From NCBI RefSeq assembly GCF_046054165.1, contig NZ_JBFNXK010000019.1:15986-79985 (forward strand): DNA of 64,000 nt, given 5' to 3'. This document shows, piece by piece, positions 62,743 to 64,000 of the stretch. The first letter of the stretch is position 1. Each line of letters begins with the position of its first letter. The translations under genes were made by a program, and so were the position numbers. This stretch comes from Celerinatantimonas sp046054165 (GTDB lineage Bacteria; Pseudomonadota; Gammaproteobacteria; Enterobacterales; Celerinatantimonadaceae). The notes beneath the pieces were generated by a model. The model made no database searches. It saw nothing but the letters and a program-made list of their open reading frames with translations, and was not told the origin of the DNA.

Positions 62743-63342
62743 TTATGCGTCTACCACAAAATATTGACCCTGCCAAATAGTACGAACATCGATACTGGAC
62801 ATGTTGGCTTTTTTCGCTGCTTCAAGACCTGCTTCAGCATCTTCAAATACCAAACAATCTTTCGGCTCAATCCCCAACATGGCCGCACAGCGTAAAAATG
62901 TATCCGGCGCAGGTTTATGGGCCACAACCTGATCAGCACCCACGATTACCTGAAAATAATCTCTAATTCCCAGATGTTTCAATAATGAAGTTGCTTCATG
63001 CGTCATGGCCCCTGTACCTAAAGCCAATGGTTTCTGTCCAAAATATGTTTTAACGATGTCAACAATAGGGGTCGGCTTGACCATTGTCGGAGCAATTTCC
63101 CGATAAAACTGTTCCTTTTCATCACTAATCTTTTGGATATCCAGTTCTTGGAGCCCTGACCGTTCACACAAATACTCCACCGTCTGCAACGAAGGCCAGC
63201 CATTCAAATAGTTCATTACTTGGGGGGTATACGGAATGTGATACCGTTCTAATATATACTCCCAAGCTTTTTGGTGAGCCGGGAGTGAATCAATTACCGT
63301 TCCATCCATATCAAATATCAATGCTTGATAAGCTGAATACAT
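62743..63342 (-). CDS. yqaB: HAD sugar-phosphatase YqaB
   Basis: A 199-residue HAD hydrolase of the beta-phosphoglucomutase-like group with motif I IFDMDGTVIDSL, LALGTGAM, HKPAPDTFLRC and VFEDAEAGLEAAKKA. E. coli YqaB (188) dephosphorylates fructose-1-phosphate and sits next to gshA, as here. GAGAGG lies before the ATG. 196 bases separate it from gshA, which therefore probably has its own promoter. Confidence 0.9.
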   Translation of the reverse strand: MYSAYQALIFDMDGTVIDSLPAHQKAWEYILERYHIPYTPQVMNYLNGWPSLQTVEYLCERSGLQELDIQKISDEKEQFYREIAPTMVKPTPIVDIVKTYFGQKPLALGTGAMTHEATSLLKHLGIRDYFQVIVGADQVVAHKPAPDTFLRCAAMLGIEPKDCLVFEDAEAGLEAAKKANMSSIDVRTIWQGQYFVVDA

Positions 63343-63744
63343 AACACCTCTCTATCATCCACCGCTGACACTCAATAGTGGTTTCAATACGCTTGATAAG
63401 AATATTAACCTTAGCGACACCCAAAAATCGAGTGGCCACTTACGCATATTTCTGAATATGCCGTAGATACCCGAGCTCTAGTAAGAGCCCACAGCGCCAG
63501 AGCAGCTTATGCAAAGACCCGTTGAGGGCATGATTCAGGGATTCAGCTAGGCTGTTAAGGTCATTTGAAGAGAGCCTGAAAAGGTAACTTAAGCCAGACG
63601 GGAGGGGGCTACTCATAGTTTGACGAACAATATCAAGCCCATCATAAATTAATTTAGGATCGAGCCACTTTTCAACTGAACAAAACAAAAAATAATGAAC
63701 TAAGCTAAGATTATAGAAAGTCCATAATTAACAATGATTTTACC
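63343..63744. other. 402-base stretch without a supported gene
   Basis: It contains the yqaB promoter at the left. A minus-strand frame at 63440-63688 (82 codons) begins with TTG, has no ribosome-binding site and matches nothing I know. In E. coli csrA lies in this part of the locus; I do not find it here. Confidence 0.5.
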
Positions 63745-63912
63745 ATGAGCCGACTCTTTATTATCCCAATACTATTCGCATTACTCTGGGTCATCGTCAG
63801 TTTCTACTTTCATCTACCGACACCCTATATCCGCAAAGGATTTTATTACATATTAGGAATTAGCCTGATCGTGATCGCTTTCTTATCAGTGATGATTCTT
63901 GTGACACATTAG
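63745..63912 (+). CDS. 55-residue two-helix membrane protein
   Basis: A small open frame, MSRLFIIPILF... ending MILVTH, with two predicted membrane segments (about residues 4-22 and 35-53) joined by a short polar loop, YFHLPTPYIRKGFYY. Hydrophobicity and codon choice look like a real gene, and it stops 13 bases before the tRNA-Arg gene on the other strand. No ribosome-binding site is obvious before ATG 63745. Function unknown. Confidence 0.6.
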   Translation: MSRLFIIPILFALLWVIVSFYFHLPTPYIRKGFYYILGISLIVIAFLSVMILVTH

Positions 63913-63924
63913 GAGGGAAAGATA

Positions 63925-64000
63925 TGGCGCGTGTGGAAGGATTCGAACCTCCGACCGCCTGGTTCGTAGCCAGGTACTCTATCCAGCTGAGCTACACACG
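63925..64000 (-). tRNA. tRNA-Arg (ACG), cut by the window edge
   Basis: The 3' end with encoded CCA is at 63925. Anticodon ACG lies in GGCTACGAACC, the T-arm is GAGGTTCGAATC, and the acceptor stem 3' side CACACGC implies that the first base (G) lies just beyond 64000. The sequence pattern matches E. coli tRNA-Arg(ACG), which also lies near the yqaB end of this locus. Confidence 0.96.

Noticed and set aside
63440..63688. 82-codon minus-strand frame between yqaB and tRNA-Arg
   Set aside because: TTG start, no ribosome-binding site and no recognised similarity; it is not csrA.
1..64000. CRISPR arrays, prophage, complete insertion sequences
   Set aside because: No regularly spaced repeats, phage structural genes or transposase genes were seen.

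Overview
The window reads as a stretch of chromosome from a gammaproteobacterium on the Vibrio/Aeromonas/Alteromonadales side of the class. Supporting marks are the luxS-gshA-yqaB neighbourhood, the ffh-ypjD-CNNM/CorC order, thiBPQ, rsmC, rlmI, rlmJ, zur, DUF2956 and DUF5062 proteins typical of marine gammaproteobacteria, an MscS channel and an LPD1/CLCA_X-type protein. Base composition is moderate. A genus cannot be fixed from the sequence alone; Celerinatantimonas-like bacteria would be one reasonable guess. Almost all of the window is intact coding sequence, with no complete insertion sequence, prophage or CRISPR array.

Layout. 1-2.1 kb: the 5' end of a divergent EF-Tu-like gene, then a chemoreceptor. 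2.6-7.4 kb: a Gld-like ABC exporter operon (ATPase, permease fused to a GldG-like domain, DUF4340 protein). 7.4-13.6 kb: a UTRA/GntR regulator divergent from an uptake-and-hydrolysis cassette (binding protein, phosphodiesterase-like enzyme, two permeases, ATPase, HAD phosphatase), most likely for a phosphorus ester or phosphonate. 13.7-17.4 kb: a looser accessory stretch (MFS transporter, iron alcohol dehydrogenase, small P-loop protein) with long AT-rich spacers. 17.7-20.1 kb: ModF and a duplicated tRNA-Asn/tRNA-Phe pair. 20.3-23 kb: a zinc operon (zur, COG0523 GTPase, M23 endopeptidase) behind a Zur-box-like palindrome. 23-31.9 kb: rlmI, a prolyl-tRNA editing protein, a two-gene ProW/ProV-like ABC unit whose ATPase has lost its catalytic motifs, an Lrp-type regulator, riboflavin synthase, glutathione peroxidase, a MaoC hydratase, yjjG and a TetR regulator.

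32-41.6 kb: LPD1-like HEFWH protein, SpoU methyltransferase, DUF2333, DUF5062, a PAS-GGDEF cyclase, MscS and voltage-gated-type channels, a DEAD-box helicase, a GST, and then an orphan Fur box followed by about 190 nt and a terminator, which looks like an iron-regulated small RNA of the RyhB kind. 41.6-48.1 kb: udp, DUF2956, a uracil permease, CvfB, rlmJ and a cyclopropane-fatty-acid-synthase-like enzyme. 48.1-52.3 kb: thiBPQ divergent from a ThiK-like kinase (thiamine uptake plus phosphorylation). 52.3-64 kb: an unknown 114-residue protein, a degenerate GGDEF-like protein, dapA with a structured and terminated leader, rsmC, ffh, ypjD, a CNNM/CorC protein, luxS, an SLT lipoprotein, gshA, yqaB, a 55-residue membrane protein and tRNA-Arg at the edge.

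The most interesting items are the unclassified structured leader or small RNA before dapA (54436-54600), the Fur-controlled small RNA candidate (41374-41618), the catalytically dead ABC ATPase with its permease (24926-26913), the EF-Tu-like gene with an altered P-loop (1-145), and the paired HutC-type operators of the phosphoester cassette.
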